Origin: Streptomyces sp. HNM0575
GTDB taxonomy: Bacteria; Actinomycetota; Actinomycetes; Streptomycetales; Streptomycetaceae
NCBI RefSeq assembly: GCF_012726265.1
Contig: NZ_JAASAG010000011.1
Coordinates: 62,001-126,000 of the forward strand
Direction: 5' to 3'
Length of the DNA stretch: 64,000 nt
Part shown: positions 33,805 to 42,684 of the stretch, in pieces
Layout of the letters: each line of letters starts with the position of its first letter
How positions within the stretch are numbered: the stretch's first letter is position 1
Notes under the pieces: model-generated
What the model was told of the DNA's origin: nothing
Database searches by the model: none
Seen by the model: only the letters and a program-made list of their open reading frames with translations
Made by a program: the position numbers and the translations under genes

Positions 33805-35532
33805 ATGAGCATCGCGTTCCTCTTCCCCGGCCGGGGGTCGCAGCGTCCCGGCATGCTGCACAGGCTGCCCGACACGGCGGCGTCCGCGACCGTACTGGCC
33901 GAGGCGGACTGGGCGTTGCGGCGGCTCGCGGCCCGTACGGGCGGCCCGGGCACGGAGGACGCCGGGCACGGCGGAGGCAGGGAGTACGCGGACGGCATCG
34001 TCGGGCTCGACTCCGAGGAAGCGCTCGAACGCTCGCCCGTCGCATGCCACTTGGCGCTGCTGATCGCGGGCGTCGCGGGTGCGCGCGCGCTGATCGAGGA
34101 CGAGGAGGTGCGGCCCTCGTACGTCGCCGGTCACGGCACGGGCGGCTATGCGGCGGCGGTGCTCGCGGACGTGCTCACCTTCGAGGAGGCGCTGCGGGCC
34201 GTACGGCTCAGAGGGGAGCTGCTGCACGACGCCGAGCGCGCGAACGCGCCCGAGAGCGATGTCGCGATCCGGCTCGCGCAGCATCTGGCGACGGTCAAGA
34301 GGCGTCCGCAGTCGGTGCGTTACGTCGGGGGAGTGCAGGGGCGGTCGCTGTTCGGCGAGACGAACGCCGTCTTCGACGACCTCGCGTGGTCTGCCGCACG
34401 TCCCGTGCGCTGGCCGCAGGTGACGGCGGTGCTGGCGGGGGAGAAGGTGGCGTGCTGCGTCGAACTGCCGCCGGGGCGTGCGCTGACGGGGCAGCTGGCG
34501 GCTGCCCGGCTGCCCGGCATGCAGGCGGTGTCCGTGGAGGAGCACGGCATCGCGGAGGCGGCGGACCTGGCACGGTCGGCGGCGGGTATGGATATGCGCC
34601 GGGGCGGCGCGGGCGGCGACGGGGCGGAGGACGCGGCGGCGGACGGCGCGGCGGCGGACGGTGACATACCGGGGGGCGCGTTTCCGGGCGGTGCGGGTGC
34701 GCCTCCGGATGCCCCGGGCGGCCCGGCCCCCGGCCCCGGCCCCGTTTCGGGTTCCGGTCCCGGGTCAGGCCCCGGCCCCGTTCCGGGTCCTGGTCCTGTT
34801 CCGGGTCCTGGTCCTGGTCCTGGTCCTGTGCCGGGATCTGAGTCCGGCTCGGGCTCGGCAACAAGCCTCGCTCCTGGTCCTGTTCCGGGTCCTGGTCCCG
34901 TTCCGGGTTCCCGTCCCGGGTCAGGTCCCGGTCCCGTGCCGGGTCCTGGTCCTGTGCCGGGTTCCGAGTCCGGTCCGGGCTCGGCAACAAGCCTCGCTCC
35001 TGGTCCTGTTCCGGGTGCTGGTCCCGTTCCGGGTTCCCGTCCCGGGTCAGGTCCCGGTCCTGTGCCGGGTTCCGAGTCCGGCTCGGGCTCGGCAACGGGC
35101 CTTGCCCCTGGTGCAGTTGCCGGTCCCGGGTCAGGCCCCGGTCCCGGTCCGAGTTCTGGTCCTGTGCCGGGTTCCGGGTCCGGCTCGGGCTGGGCAACGG
35201 GCCTCGCTCCTAGTCCTGTTCCGGGTCCGAGTTCTGGTCCCGGGTCAGGCCCCGGCCCCGTTCCGGGTCCTGGTCCTGTGCCGGGTTCCGGGTCCGGCTC
35301 GGGCTCGGCAACAAGCCTCGCTCCTGGTCCTGTTCCGGGTCCTGGTCCCGTTCCGGGTTCCCGTCCCGGGTCAGGTCCCGGTCCTGTGCCGGGTTCCGAG
35401 TCCGGCTCGGGCTCGGTAACGGGCCCCGCGCCCGGTTCAGTTCACGGTCCCGGCTCCGGGCCCGCTCCCGGTTCAGGCCCGGGGTCCGGCCCCGGGGCCG
35501 GACCCGCTCTCGGTCAGAGCGGCTTGGCGTAG
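33805..35532 (+). CDS. Degenerate ACP S-malonyltransferase-like protein with Pro-Gly repeat tail
   Basis: A 575-residue protein. Residues 1-~255 align with FabD/MdcH acyltransferases: AFLFPGRGSQRPGML, then YVAGHGTGGYAAAVLADVLTFEEAL, RLRGELLH and a closing PPGRALTGQLAA. Two signatures are altered: the oxyanion motif GQGSQ is GRGSQ, and the nucleophile motif GHSxG is GHGTG, so Gly111 stands where the catalytic Ser should be. From ~270 to the end the protein is Pro/Gly/Ser/Val repeats. Classical transferase activity is unlikely. The 3' end overlaps the convergent acetyltransferase gene by 19 bases. Confidence 0.75.
   Translation: MSIAFLFPGRGSQRPGMLHRLPDTAASATVLAEADWALRRLAARTGGPGTEDAGHGGGREYADGIVGLDSEEALERSPVACHLALLIAGVAGARALIEDEEVRPSYVAGHGTGGYAAAVLADVLTFEEALRAVRLRGELLHDAERANAPESDVAIRLAQHLATVKRRPQSVRYVGGVQGRSLFGETNAVFDDLAWSAARPVRWPQVTAVLAGEKVACCVELPPGRALTGQLAAARLPGMQAVSVEEHGIAEAADLARSAAGMDMRRGGAGGDGAEDAAADGAAADGDIPGGAFPGGAGAPPDAPGGPAPGPGPVSGSGPGSGPGPVPGPGPVPGPGPGPGPVPGSESGSGSATSLAPGPVPGPGPVPGSRPGSGPGPVPGPGPVPGSESGPGSATSLAPGPVPGAGPVPGSRPGSGPGPVPGSESGSGSATGLAPGAVAGPGSGPGPGPSSGPVPGSGSGSGWATGLAPSPVPGPSSGPGSGPGPVPGPGPVPGSGSGSGSATSLAPGPVPGPGPVPGSRPGSGPGPVPGSESGSGSVTGPAPGSVHGPGSGPAPGSGPGSGPGAGPALGQSGLA
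34720..35515. repeat. Large in-frame Pro-Gly-Ser minisatellite
   Basis: About 800 bp of short CCGGGTCC/TGTTCCGGG-type units arranged in a higher-order pattern. The marker segment encoding SGSGSAT recurs about six times at 102-126 bp intervals, all near multiples of 3. It encodes repeats of GPVPGPGPVPG and related strings. Confidence 0.9.
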
Positions 35533-35990
35533 CAGCGGCTTCGGGGTTCGAAGCGGTAGAGACCGAACTTCTCCGTGGGCTCGTAGCCGGACGAGACGTA
35601 CAGGCCGATCGCCTCGGGCTGCACGATGCCCGTCTCCAGCACCATCCGCGTCCGTCCCACGGCGCGCGCGTCGTCCTCCAGCGCTTTGAGGATGCGCCGT
35701 GCCAGTCCCCGCCCGCGCGCCTCGCGCACCACGTACATCCGCTTGATCTCGGCGTCGCCGTCCGCGTAGCCCTCGTCGTTGGCGTGCTGTGTGCGCCAGC
35801 CGCCGGACGCCACGGGGCGGCCCTCGTCGTCGTACGCGATCAGATACAGCCCGTGCGGCGGCTCGAACATGGCCGGATCCAGCGGCGTGATGTCGCCCTC
35901 GTCGCCGTACCGCTCCGCGTACTCCTCCTGCACGGCGTCGTTGAGCTTCCTCGCTTCGGGGTGGTCATAGGGCACACGGACGATTCGCAT
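35514..35990 (-). CDS. GNAT family acetyltransferase
   Basis: A 158-residue N-acetyltransferase. The core is EIKRMYVVREARGRGLARRILKAL (the acetyl-CoA pyrophosphate loop RGRGLA), followed by RMVLETGIVQPEAIGLYVSSGY and the final FGLYRFEP. It begins MRIVRVPYDHPEARKL at 35990, 23 bases from the divergent exonuclease III gene start. Its 3' end is overlapped by the repeat tail of the convergent malonyltransferase-like gene. Confidence 0.88.
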   Translation of the reverse strand: MRIVRVPYDHPEARKLNDAVQEEYAERYGDEGDITPLDPAMFEPPHGLYLIAYDDEGRPVASGGWRTQHANDEGYADGDAEIKRMYVVREARGRGLARRILKALEDDARAVGRTRMVLETGIVQPEAIGLYVSSGYEPTEKFGLYRFEPRSRCYAKPL

Positions 35991-36013
35991 GCCTGCATCG
36001 TAGGGTGACCGGA

Positions 36014-36817
36014 ATGCCGAAGGTGACGACGATCAACGTGAACGGGCTGCGGGCCGCGGCCAGGAAGGGCTACCGCGAGTGGCTGGCGGCCACCGACGCG
36101 GACGTGGTCTGCCTCCAGGAGGTGCGTGCCGAGCCGCACCAACTCCCCGACGACGTGCGGGCGCCCGACGGCTGGCACACGGTGTTCGCCCCGGCGGCGG
36201 CGAAGGGCCGCGCCGGTGTCGCGCTGCTCACCCGGCGTGAACCGGACCAGGTCCGGATCGGCTTCGGCGCGGAGGAGTTCGAGGACTCCGGCCGCTATGC
36301 CGAGGTGGACCTGCCGGGCATGACCGTCGCCAGCCTGTATCTGCCCTCCGGGGACGTGGGCACGGAGCGGCAGGCGCAGAAGGAGCGCTTCATGGCCGCC
36401 TTCCTCCCCTATCTGCGCGGGCTGCGCGAGCGCGCCGCGGCGGACGGGCGCGAGGTGCTCGTCTGCGGCGACTGGAACATCGCGCACCAGGAGGCGGATC
36501 TGAAGAACTGGCGCGGCAACCGCCGCAACTCCGGCTTCCTGCCGGAGGAGCGCGAGTGGCTGTCGCGGGTCTTCGACGCCTCCGACGGCGGCTACCACGA
36601 CGTCGTACGCCGGCTGCACCCGGACGTCGAGGGCCCGTACTCGTGGTGGTCGTACCGCGGGCGTGCCTTCGACAACGACTCGGGCTGGCGCATCGATCTC
36701 GCCGCGGCGACGCCCGGGCTTGCGGAACGCGCGGTCAAGGCGTATGTGGAGCGGGCCGCCTCACATGACGAGCGCTGGAGCGATCACGCGCCGGTGAGCG
36801 TGGACTTCGTGCCGTAG
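36014..36817 (+). CDS. xthA: Exodeoxyribonuclease III / AP endonuclease
   Basis: A 267-residue Mg-dependent base-excision-repair nuclease. Motifs run in order: TINVNGLRAA, VVCLQEVRAE (metal Glu), ASLYLPSGD, VCGDWNIAHQEADLKNWRGN (catalytic Asp/Asn), the GYHDVVRRLHP loop, YSWWSYRGRAFDNDSGWRID, and the terminal ERWSDHAPVSVDF (Asp-His). ATG 36014 is preferred; GTG 36005 would add three residues. Confidence 0.94.
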   Translation: MPKVTTINVNGLRAAARKGYREWLAATDADVVCLQEVRAEPHQLPDDVRAPDGWHTVFAPAAAKGRAGVALLTRREPDQVRIGFGAEEFEDSGRYAEVDLPGMTVASLYLPSGDVGTERQAQKERFMAAFLPYLRGLRERAAADGREVLVCGDWNIAHQEADLKNWRGNRRNSGFLPEEREWLSRVFDASDGGYHDVVRRLHPDVEGPYSWWSYRGRAFDNDSGWRIDLAAATPGLAERAVKAYVERAASHDERWSDHAPVSVDFVP

Positions 36818-36847
36818 GCGGTACGGGAGAGCGATCGGGAGGCCGGG

Positions 36848-38059
36848 GTGGACATGGGCGGGGCGGGCACGGAACGCGCGGACGTCGCGCAGGGTGCGGA
36901 AGGCGCGGACGTCGCGGAAGGCACGGACGTCGCGGAAGGCACGGATGCCGCGGACAGTACGGATGCCGCGGAGGGCACGGACGTCGCGACGGCGAGGACG
37001 CTGACCTTCGTCGTCGGCACGGGGCGGTGCGGCTCGACCGCGCTGTCGCGGGTGCTGCGACTCCATCCCGACGTGCTCAGCGTCAGCGAGCTCATCGCGT
37101 CCGTCGAGCCGGGCGCGCTGCCCGAACAGCCCCTGACGGGCAAGGAGTTCTGGCAGCTGCTCTCGACCGGCAGGCCCTTCGCCGACCGCATGGTGCGCGA
37201 GGGCACGCCGCTGCCGGAGCATCTCTATCCAGGGGTGCCGGGAGGCCGGTTCTCGGCGGCCGGCGGCGGGATCCCCGCGCTCTGCCTGACCACCCTGCCG
37301 CATCTGACCGACGACCCGGACGCCCTCTACGACGCCCTGGAGCCGGTGCTCGCGGCCCGCGACCGTACGCCCGTCGCGGAGCACTACCGGGCGCTGTTCG
37401 ACGAGTTGGCCCGGTGGGCGGGCGGCAGGAGCGCCGTGGTGGAGCGGTCGGGCTTCTCGCTCGGGTACGTGCCGCGGCTGCGGGCCGCCTTCCCCGAGGC
37501 CCGCTTCGTCCACCTGCACCGCTACGGGCCCGACTGCGCGCTCTCCATGAGCCGGCACGCCGGGTTCCGGCTGCTGCGCACGGCGGCGCAGGCCGAGGCG
37601 GGCAGCCCTGAGCAGGAACTCGCCGTCCGCCTGGGCGAGTTGACGGCGGACGACTCGTTCGACCTGCGGGGCGTGCTGGAGCGTCCCGTGCCCGTCGAGC
37701 GCTTCGGCGAGCTGTGGAGCGGCATGGTCGCCGACGGCATGGAACGCCTCGCGAAGGTGCCGCGGGCGCTGCTCGCGTCGCTCTCGTACGAGGACCTGCT
37801 CGACGCGCCGGAACGTGAACTGACCGCGCTCGCCCGGCACATCGGGGTCGAGCCGCGCACCGACTGGCTGCGGGCCGCGGCCGGGCTGCTGGACGGCGCC
37901 CGCCGTGGCGCCGCCGAGGCGCTGCCCGCGGACGAGCTGGCCCGGCTGCGGGAGAGCTGTACGCCCGGCATGCGGGCACTGGGCCGGGAGGGCCACGGCG
38001 ACCGCCGGGAGGGCCACGGCGACCGCCGCGACCGCCACGACGGTCCGGACGGTCAGTAG
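36848..38059 (+). CDS. PAPS-dependent sulfotransferase-like protein
   Basis: A 403-residue sulfotransferase-superfamily protein. The 5'-phosphosulfate loop is FVVGTGRCGSTALSRVL (~residues 54-70). The 3'-phosphate-binding region is near ARFVHLHRYGPDCALSMSRH (~220). Before the domain lie ~45 residues of an Ala/Asp/Gly/Glu/Thr repeat (ADVAEGTDVAEGTD) encoded by 18-bp units. A Gly/His/Arg tail ends it. It is convergent with, and overlaps by 7 bases, the TauD-type oxygenase of the terpenoid-like cluster, so it may be a tailoring enzyme. Acceptor unknown. Confidence 0.8.
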   Translation: MDMGGAGTERADVAQGAEGADVAEGTDVAEGTDAADSTDAAEGTDVATARTLTFVVGTGRCGSTALSRVLRLHPDVLSVSELIASVEPGALPEQPLTGKEFWQLLSTGRPFADRMVREGTPLPEHLYPGVPGGRFSAAGGGIPALCLTTLPHLTDDPDALYDALEPVLAARDRTPVAEHYRALFDELARWAGGRSAVVERSGFSLGYVPRLRAAFPEARFVHLHRYGPDCALSMSRHAGFRLLRTAAQAEAGSPEQELAVRLGELTADDSFDLRGVLERPVPVERFGELWSGMVADGMERLAKVPRALLASLSYEDLLDAPERELTALARHIGVEPRTDWLRAAAGLLDGARRGAAEALPADELARLRESCTPGMRALGREGHGDRREGHGDRRDRHDGPDGQ

Positions 38060-38952
38060 CCGCTGCGTGCGTTGACCCGCCGCGGGTAGTAGCGCTCGTC
38101 GCCCCGCCGTTCGTACTCCTTCCAGCGTGGCGCGTCGCCCGTCGGATGGTCGCCGAGGACGGTCACGCGCTGGCCCTTGCGGTACTCCTGGTAGTCGTTG
38201 ATCGCCAGGTGCTGCGTCGCCCGGTTGTCCCAGATGGCGACCGCGCCCGGCTCCCAGCGGTAACGGCAGTTGAAGCGCGGCGACTCGGAGTGCTCGAAGA
38301 GGTACTGGAGCACGGCGTCGCTCTCGTTGCGGGTCAGCTGCGGGATGTGCGAGGTCCACATCCGCGTCACGTACAGCGAGCGCCGTCCCGTCTCCGGATG
38401 TACGCGCACGACGGGGTGCTCGGCGGAGAACGTGCCGACTTCCGGGGCCTGTAGCACATGTACGGCCGTGAGCCCGTTCAGCATCTCCTTGAACGGCTCG
38501 GACAGCGTCTCGTACGCGAGGTACTGGTTGCTCCACATCGTGTCGCCGCCCGACTCGGGGCAGGTGACGAGGTGGAGGATCGAGGCGACCGGCGGGTTGG
38601 GGCTGAAGGTGACGTCGATGTGCCACTCGTCCGCCTTCCCGCCCTTGTCCGACTCGATGAGCGTCACCTCGGGGTGGCTGTCGAGCTTCGGCAGGAAGGG
38701 GTGCACCTCGACCTCGCCGAAGCGCCGGCCGAGCGCGACGTGCGCCTCGGGGGTCAGCCCGGACTGGCCCGGGATGAACAGGACGAGGTGGCGCAGCAGC
38801 AACTCGTGGATGCTGTCGAAGAGTTCGTCGTCGAGTTCGGTGAGGTCGATGCCGTGCAGCTCGGCGCCGATCGCGCCGGAGACGGGGCGTACGGACATCC
38901 CGTGCGGGAGCTTCGGGTCGTCGGTGGCCTGCGGGCCGGTCGGGGCGTTCAC
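38053..38952 (-). CDS. TauD/TfdA family Fe(II)/2-oxoglutarate dioxygenase
   Basis: A 299-residue non-heme iron oxygenase. The metal triad is His111 and Asp113 (WHIDVTF) and His248 (TQHLAINDY), with Arg262 as the 2-oxoglutarate anchor. HGIDLTELDDELF at the N-terminus and GGDTMWSNQYLAYETLS are typical of the taurine/alpha-ketoglutarate subgroup. It could mobilise sulfur from sulfonates or hydroxylate a terpenoid. It lies 142 bases after the FAD monooxygenase gene on the same strand and may belong to that cluster. Confidence 0.9.
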   Translation of the reverse strand: MNAPTGPQATDDPKLPHGMSVRPVSGAIGAELHGIDLTELDDELFDSIHELLLRHLVLFIPGQSGLTPEAHVALGRRFGEVEVHPFLPKLDSHPEVTLIESDKGGKADEWHIDVTFSPNPPVASILHLVTCPESGGDTMWSNQYLAYETLSEPFKEMLNGLTAVHVLQAPEVGTFSAEHPVVRVHPETGRRSLYVTRMWTSHIPQLTRNESDAVLQYLFEHSESPRFNCRYRWEPGAVAIWDNRATQHLAINDYQEYRKGQRVTVLGDHPTGDAPRWKEYERRGDERYYPRRVNARSGY

Positions 38953-39094
38953 GGATTCTCCGTTCTGCGGGGCGAGTCGGGGGTGAGCCGGGGAACGAGT
39001 CGGGGGAACGAGTCGGGCGAGTCGGGGTGCCGGTGGGAGCCGGGCCGTCAGCGGGAGCCAAGTCCCGGTGCGTGGCTGTGCGTTCGGGTACCTC

Positions 39095-40630
39095 TCACTC
39101 CTGCGGCACGCGGTGGGCGCGGGGATCGGGCAGCAGACCGATCTGGTGCAGCCGGTCCAGCAGCGTCAGCGGGCGCGGTCCCAGACCGGCCATGTTGTAC
39201 GTGATGGTGTGCAGCAGCCGCGGGTTGGCGCCCGTGCAGCGCACCGCGCGGCGGCCCAGCACGCGCCCGGGCCAGCTGAGGTCGGTGACCATGCGGGCGG
39301 CGTTGTCGCTCGTGCGGGCGGCGTGGGCGAGGACGGGCAGCCGCTCCAGCTCGTAGCCGCGCAGGGCCGCGTCCACGACGTCCCGGGTCAGCGGCTCACG
39401 GGTGAGGGGTCCGCGGGTCCGCGGCTCACGCGCCTCGGACCGCTCCGGCGACCCCGATGCCTCCGACGGGTCCGATGCCTCCGATACTTCCGACGGCTCC
39501 GACTCCAACGGCCCTACGGCGGGCGTGAGTTGCTCCGCGAGCCGTTCGGCCAGCGAGGCGGCGCACGTGATCGCGGAGTTCATGCCCTGCGCGGCCATCG
39601 GGTGCACCGCGTAGGCGGACTCTCCGACGAGCGCGAGCCCCGGGGCGGTCAGCCGCTCGGCGAGGAACCGGGCGACGGGGAAGAGCTGCCGGGTGCCCGC
39701 CGCTGCCGGTACGGCTTCGGCGAGCGGCGCGAGCGCCGGCACCTCACGTACCGCGTCGGCGCCCCAGCGCGCGAATCCGGCACGGTCCAGTCCGCGCAGC
39801 TCGTCCGGCCGTGCCTGCACATACAGGCGTACGCGCCCGCCGGGCAGCGGATAGACCAGCCGCAGGCCGCGGTCGGTGAGGTACGCCGAGAAGTCCTCCG
39901 GGCGCAGCGGCGGGCCGTCCAGTTCGAACGAGACCAGCCGGTGCGGATAGTCGCTGCGGCTGCCGCCGATGCCCACGGCGCGGCGCAGGCGGGAGCCGAT
40001 GCCGTCGGCGGCGACGACGAGCGGGGCGTACACGTCCTGCGTCCCGTCGCCGCTGCTTGTCCCGTCGGCGTCCCCGTCGGCGTCGCTGTTTCCGTCCTCG
40101 CCCCGGTCGCGGTCTCCGTCGGCGTCCCCGTCCCCGTTGCCGTCCCCGTTGCCGTTTACGTCCTCGTCCCGGTGCCGCCCGCCGTCGAGGCGTACGCCGA
40201 CGACCCGTCCCGAGTCGTCGCGCAGCGCTTCCACGACGCGTACGCCGCGCCGTATCTCGACGCCGGGCCCCAGCCCCGCCGTCAGCGCTTCGAGGACTGC
40301 CAGGTGATCGTGTGCGAGCAACGAGCTGTCGGCGGGCGGCAGTCGGCCGTAGTCGAGGGTCATCACGGGCGCGCCCGCGGGGTCGCGTACCACCAGCCGT
40401 CCCAGACGCAGCGCCCCGTCGCGGGTCAGGAGCCGGTCGGTGCCCCAGCGGCGCAGCGCACGCAGCGCGCCCGGTTGCAGCACCTCTCCTTTCGCGACGT
40501 GGCGTGGGCTTCGCTGCTTGTCGACGACCAGGACACGGAGCCCGATCGCGTCCAGGGCGCGTGCGGAGGCGAGGCCACCGGCCCCGGCTCCGCACACCAC
40601 CACGTCGTACTCGCCGTAGCCGTCGCTCAT
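39095..40630 (-). CDS. Class A FAD-dependent monooxygenase (PHBH/squalene-epoxidase-like)
   Basis: A 511-residue flavoprotein. The FAD fingerprint VVVCGAGAGGLASARAL is at residues 10-26, followed by KGEVLQPGALRALRRWG, VVAADGIGSRLRRAVG (the usual ADG motif) and LVGESAYAVHPMAAQGMNSAI (the GD motif, Asp replaced by Glu). Two low-complexity inserts are present: Asp/Gly/Asn-rich at ~154-197 and Ser/Glu-rich near 370-400. Its start overlaps the cyclase stop by 4 bases (ATGA). I infer hydroxylation or epoxidation of a prenylated intermediate. Confidence 0.87.
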   Translation of the reverse strand: MSDGYGEYDVVVCGAGAGGLASARALDAIGLRVLVVDKQRSPRHVAKGEVLQPGALRALRRWGTDRLLTRDGALRLGRLVVRDPAGAPVMTLDYGRLPPADSSLLAHDHLAVLEALTAGLGPGVEIRRGVRVVEALRDDSGRVVGVRLDGGRHRDEDVNGNGDGNGDGDADGDRDRGEDGNSDADGDADGTSSGDGTQDVYAPLVVAADGIGSRLRRAVGIGGSRSDYPHRLVSFELDGPPLRPEDFSAYLTDRGLRLVYPLPGGRVRLYVQARPDELRGLDRAGFARWGADAVREVPALAPLAEAVPAAAGTRQLFPVARFLAERLTAPGLALVGESAYAVHPMAAQGMNSAITCAASLAERLAEQLTPAVGPLESEPSEVSEASDPSEASGSPERSEAREPRTRGPLTREPLTRDVVDAALRGYELERLPVLAHAARTSDNAARMVTDLSWPGRVLGRRAVRCTGANPRLLHTITYNMAGLGPRPLTLLDRLHQIGLLPDPRAHRVPQE

Positions 40631-42684
40631 GACGCACCGGCCCCCTTCGTACGGCCGGAGGCCGCGGCGTTCCGGCCGCCGGTCCCGGTCCCGGACCTGG
40701 TCCGGGCCCTGGCACCGTCCCCGTCGCCCTGGTTCCCGGTCTTGGTCGCGGTCGCAGTCTTGGTCGTAGCCTCGGTATCGGCCTCGGTATCGGCCTCGGT
40801 ATCGGCCTCGGTATCGACTTGGTCGCCGTCGACTCGGTCGCCGTCGCCGGGGCCGTCGTCATGGCCCTCGGCGTCGAGCGCGGAGCGGAGGCGGGCGAGG
40901 GCACGCAGCGCCAGGCCCGAGGCGATGCCGTCGTCGGCGTAGCGCGAGCAGTGGCGGACGTACTCGTTGACGGGCGCTCCCGGCCAACTGCCGTCGTCCC
41001 GCTGCCATTCGGTGAGCCGGCGGGCGGCCCCCGCGACCGGTTCGCCGTGCGGGTCGGCGCCCGCGGTGAGCAGGGCGTGCAGCGCCCAGGCGGTGTCCTC
41101 GACGGTGCCGCCGTCGTCGCCGTGGCCGCCGTTCCCCCGGGCGCCGGCCGGGTCCTCGGCGTCCGGCGTCCCCCACGAACCGTCCTCGGACTGCGTACGC
41201 AGCAGCCGTTCCCGCGCCCGCCTCGCCGTCTCGCCGTCGCCGAGTCCCGCGCGGCAGAAGGTCTCCAGCACCACGGCCGTGCCCGCGGTCCGCCCGCGGT
41301 ACCACATCGCCTCGAACGAACCGTCCTCGTGCTGCACACGGCTCAGCCAGCGCAACGCCCTCACGACACGGCGGTCCTGGGGCCGCGCGCCGTGGTCGAG
41401 CAGCGTCCGTACCGCCTTGGCCGTCATGTGCGGGCACGGCCCGAACCCGCCCGGCTTGCTGCCCCGTACGGCCAGGCTCCACGAACCGGACGGGTCCTGC
41501 ATCGCCGTCAGCCACTCGACGCCCCGCCGCGCGTGCTCGTCGCCCGCTCCGCCCGGCATGCTCAGCAGCGCGGAGGAGACCTCCGCGGTCTCCAGCGCCA
41601 TGGGCCAGCTGTACGCGCTGGAGAAGCCCCAGTAGCCGGGCGGGCAGCCGAGCGCCGCGAACGGCTCCTTCTGCTGCCGTTCATGGAACATGGCGCGGGT
41701 CGCGGCCAGCCGCGGGTCCGCGGCGCGACCGGCCTCCAGCAGCGCGGCCGCAGCGAAGCTGGACCAGGTCACGTCGAGCGGCATCAGGTCCCAGCCGCCG
41801 TCCTCCGGCCGCGCCATCGCGCGCAACCGCCGTGCCGACGCGCGGGTGATGTCGGGCGCCAGCCCGGAGCGGGTGACGCCGAGCGAGATCAGGCCGGTCA
41901 GCCACGGGTCGGTGCTGAACTCGCCCGTGCTGCCCTCGCGTTCGTACGCGTCACGCACGACACGGAGCGCCTCGGCCCGCGCACGGGCGTTGAAGGGAGC
42001 GAGCAGTGGGGGCGGCGCGCGGTGGGCGGACTGCGCGAGCGCCATGCTCGCGAAGATCGGCAGGCGGAGACTGAGCAGCCGGCGGGCCGGGCCGCGCAGC
42101 AGCAGGATTTCCAGCGGCAGCCTCGGCAGCGACGCCAGGTCCCCCGCGCCCGAAAGCGCGTCGAACTGCCGGACGAGACCGGCCATCGTCGGCTCCGGGA
42201 GTGCCCCGGGACCGCCGAGCCGGTCGACGAAGTCCGCGCCCGCACGTATCGCCCCCTCCGCGCGCTCGGGGGCGGTCAGCCGTAGCGCGGCGGTGGCTGC
42301 GGCGGTGGCCAGCAGCTCGGTGGGGACACCGGCCATCGCCCAACCGCCGTCGGGACGCTGGGAGTTGAGCAGGCGGGTCACGGCGGCGGCGCCGAGCTCG
42401 TCCGCGTCGCCGCGGGCGGTAGGGGAGGCGTCGTCGGGGGCGCCGGTGCCGTCGGGGCCTTGGGCGTCGTCGGTCTCGCCGGTGCGATCGGTGCCGCCGG
42501 TGCCGCCGGTCCGGTCAGTGCCTTCGGCGTGGTGCAGCGAGATGAGGGCGGCGGCCGTGTTGGCGGGGGAGAAGCGGTCGCCGCCCGGGGCGAAGACGCC
42601 GTCCGGGCGTTGCAGGGCGAACAGCGCCTCGCAGCCCGCGTCGACCGATGTGCGTACCGCCCCGGCGAGTTCGCGGCTCAGCAT
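40627..42684 (-). CDS. Squalene/oxidosqualene-cyclase-fold terpene cyclase-like enzyme
   Basis: A 685-residue alpha-alpha-barrel protein. Six QW motifs (Q-x3-G-x-W) are visible: LQRPDGVF, SQRPDGGW (~109), MQDPSGSW (~396), VQHEDGSF (~450), TQSEDGSW (~498) and WQRDDGSW (~560). Where squalene-hopene cyclases have DxDD, this protein has PLDVTW with Asp304 the only acid; oxidosqualene cyclases likewise have a lone Asp in DCTAE. Residues 52-95 and the last ~80 are low complexity (Thr-Glu-Ala-Asp repeats). It is coupled to UbiA upstream (7-base overlap) and the FAD monooxygenase downstream. Confidence 0.82.
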   Translation of the reverse strand: MLSRELAGAVRTSVDAGCEALFALQRPDGVFAPGGDRFSPANTAAALISLHHAEGTDRTGGTGGTDRTGETDDAQGPDGTGAPDDASPTARGDADELGAAAVTRLLNSQRPDGGWAMAGVPTELLATAAATAALRLTAPERAEGAIRAGADFVDRLGGPGALPEPTMAGLVRQFDALSGAGDLASLPRLPLEILLLRGPARRLLSLRLPIFASMALAQSAHRAPPPLLAPFNARARAEALRVVRDAYEREGSTGEFSTDPWLTGLISLGVTRSGLAPDITRASARRLRAMARPEDGGWDLMPLDVTWSSFAAAALLEAGRAADPRLAATRAMFHERQQKEPFAALGCPPGYWGFSSAYSWPMALETAEVSSALLSMPGGAGDEHARRGVEWLTAMQDPSGSWSLAVRGSKPGGFGPCPHMTAKAVRTLLDHGARPQDRRVVRALRWLSRVQHEDGSFEAMWYRGRTAGTAVVLETFCRAGLGDGETARRARERLLRTQSEDGSWGTPDAEDPAGARGNGGHGDDGGTVEDTAWALHALLTAGADPHGEPVAGAARRLTEWQRDDGSWPGAPVNEYVRHCSRYADDGIASGLALRALARLRSALDAEGHDDGPGDGDRVDGDQVDTEADTEADTEADTEATTKTATATKTGNQGDGDGARARTRSGTGTGGRNAAASGRTKGAGAS

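Noticed and set aside
34720..35515. PE/PPE-type or collagen-like surface protein
   Set aside because: The repeats are in frame with a malonyltransferase-like N-terminal domain, there is no signal peptide, and the triplet pattern is not strict Gly-x-y.
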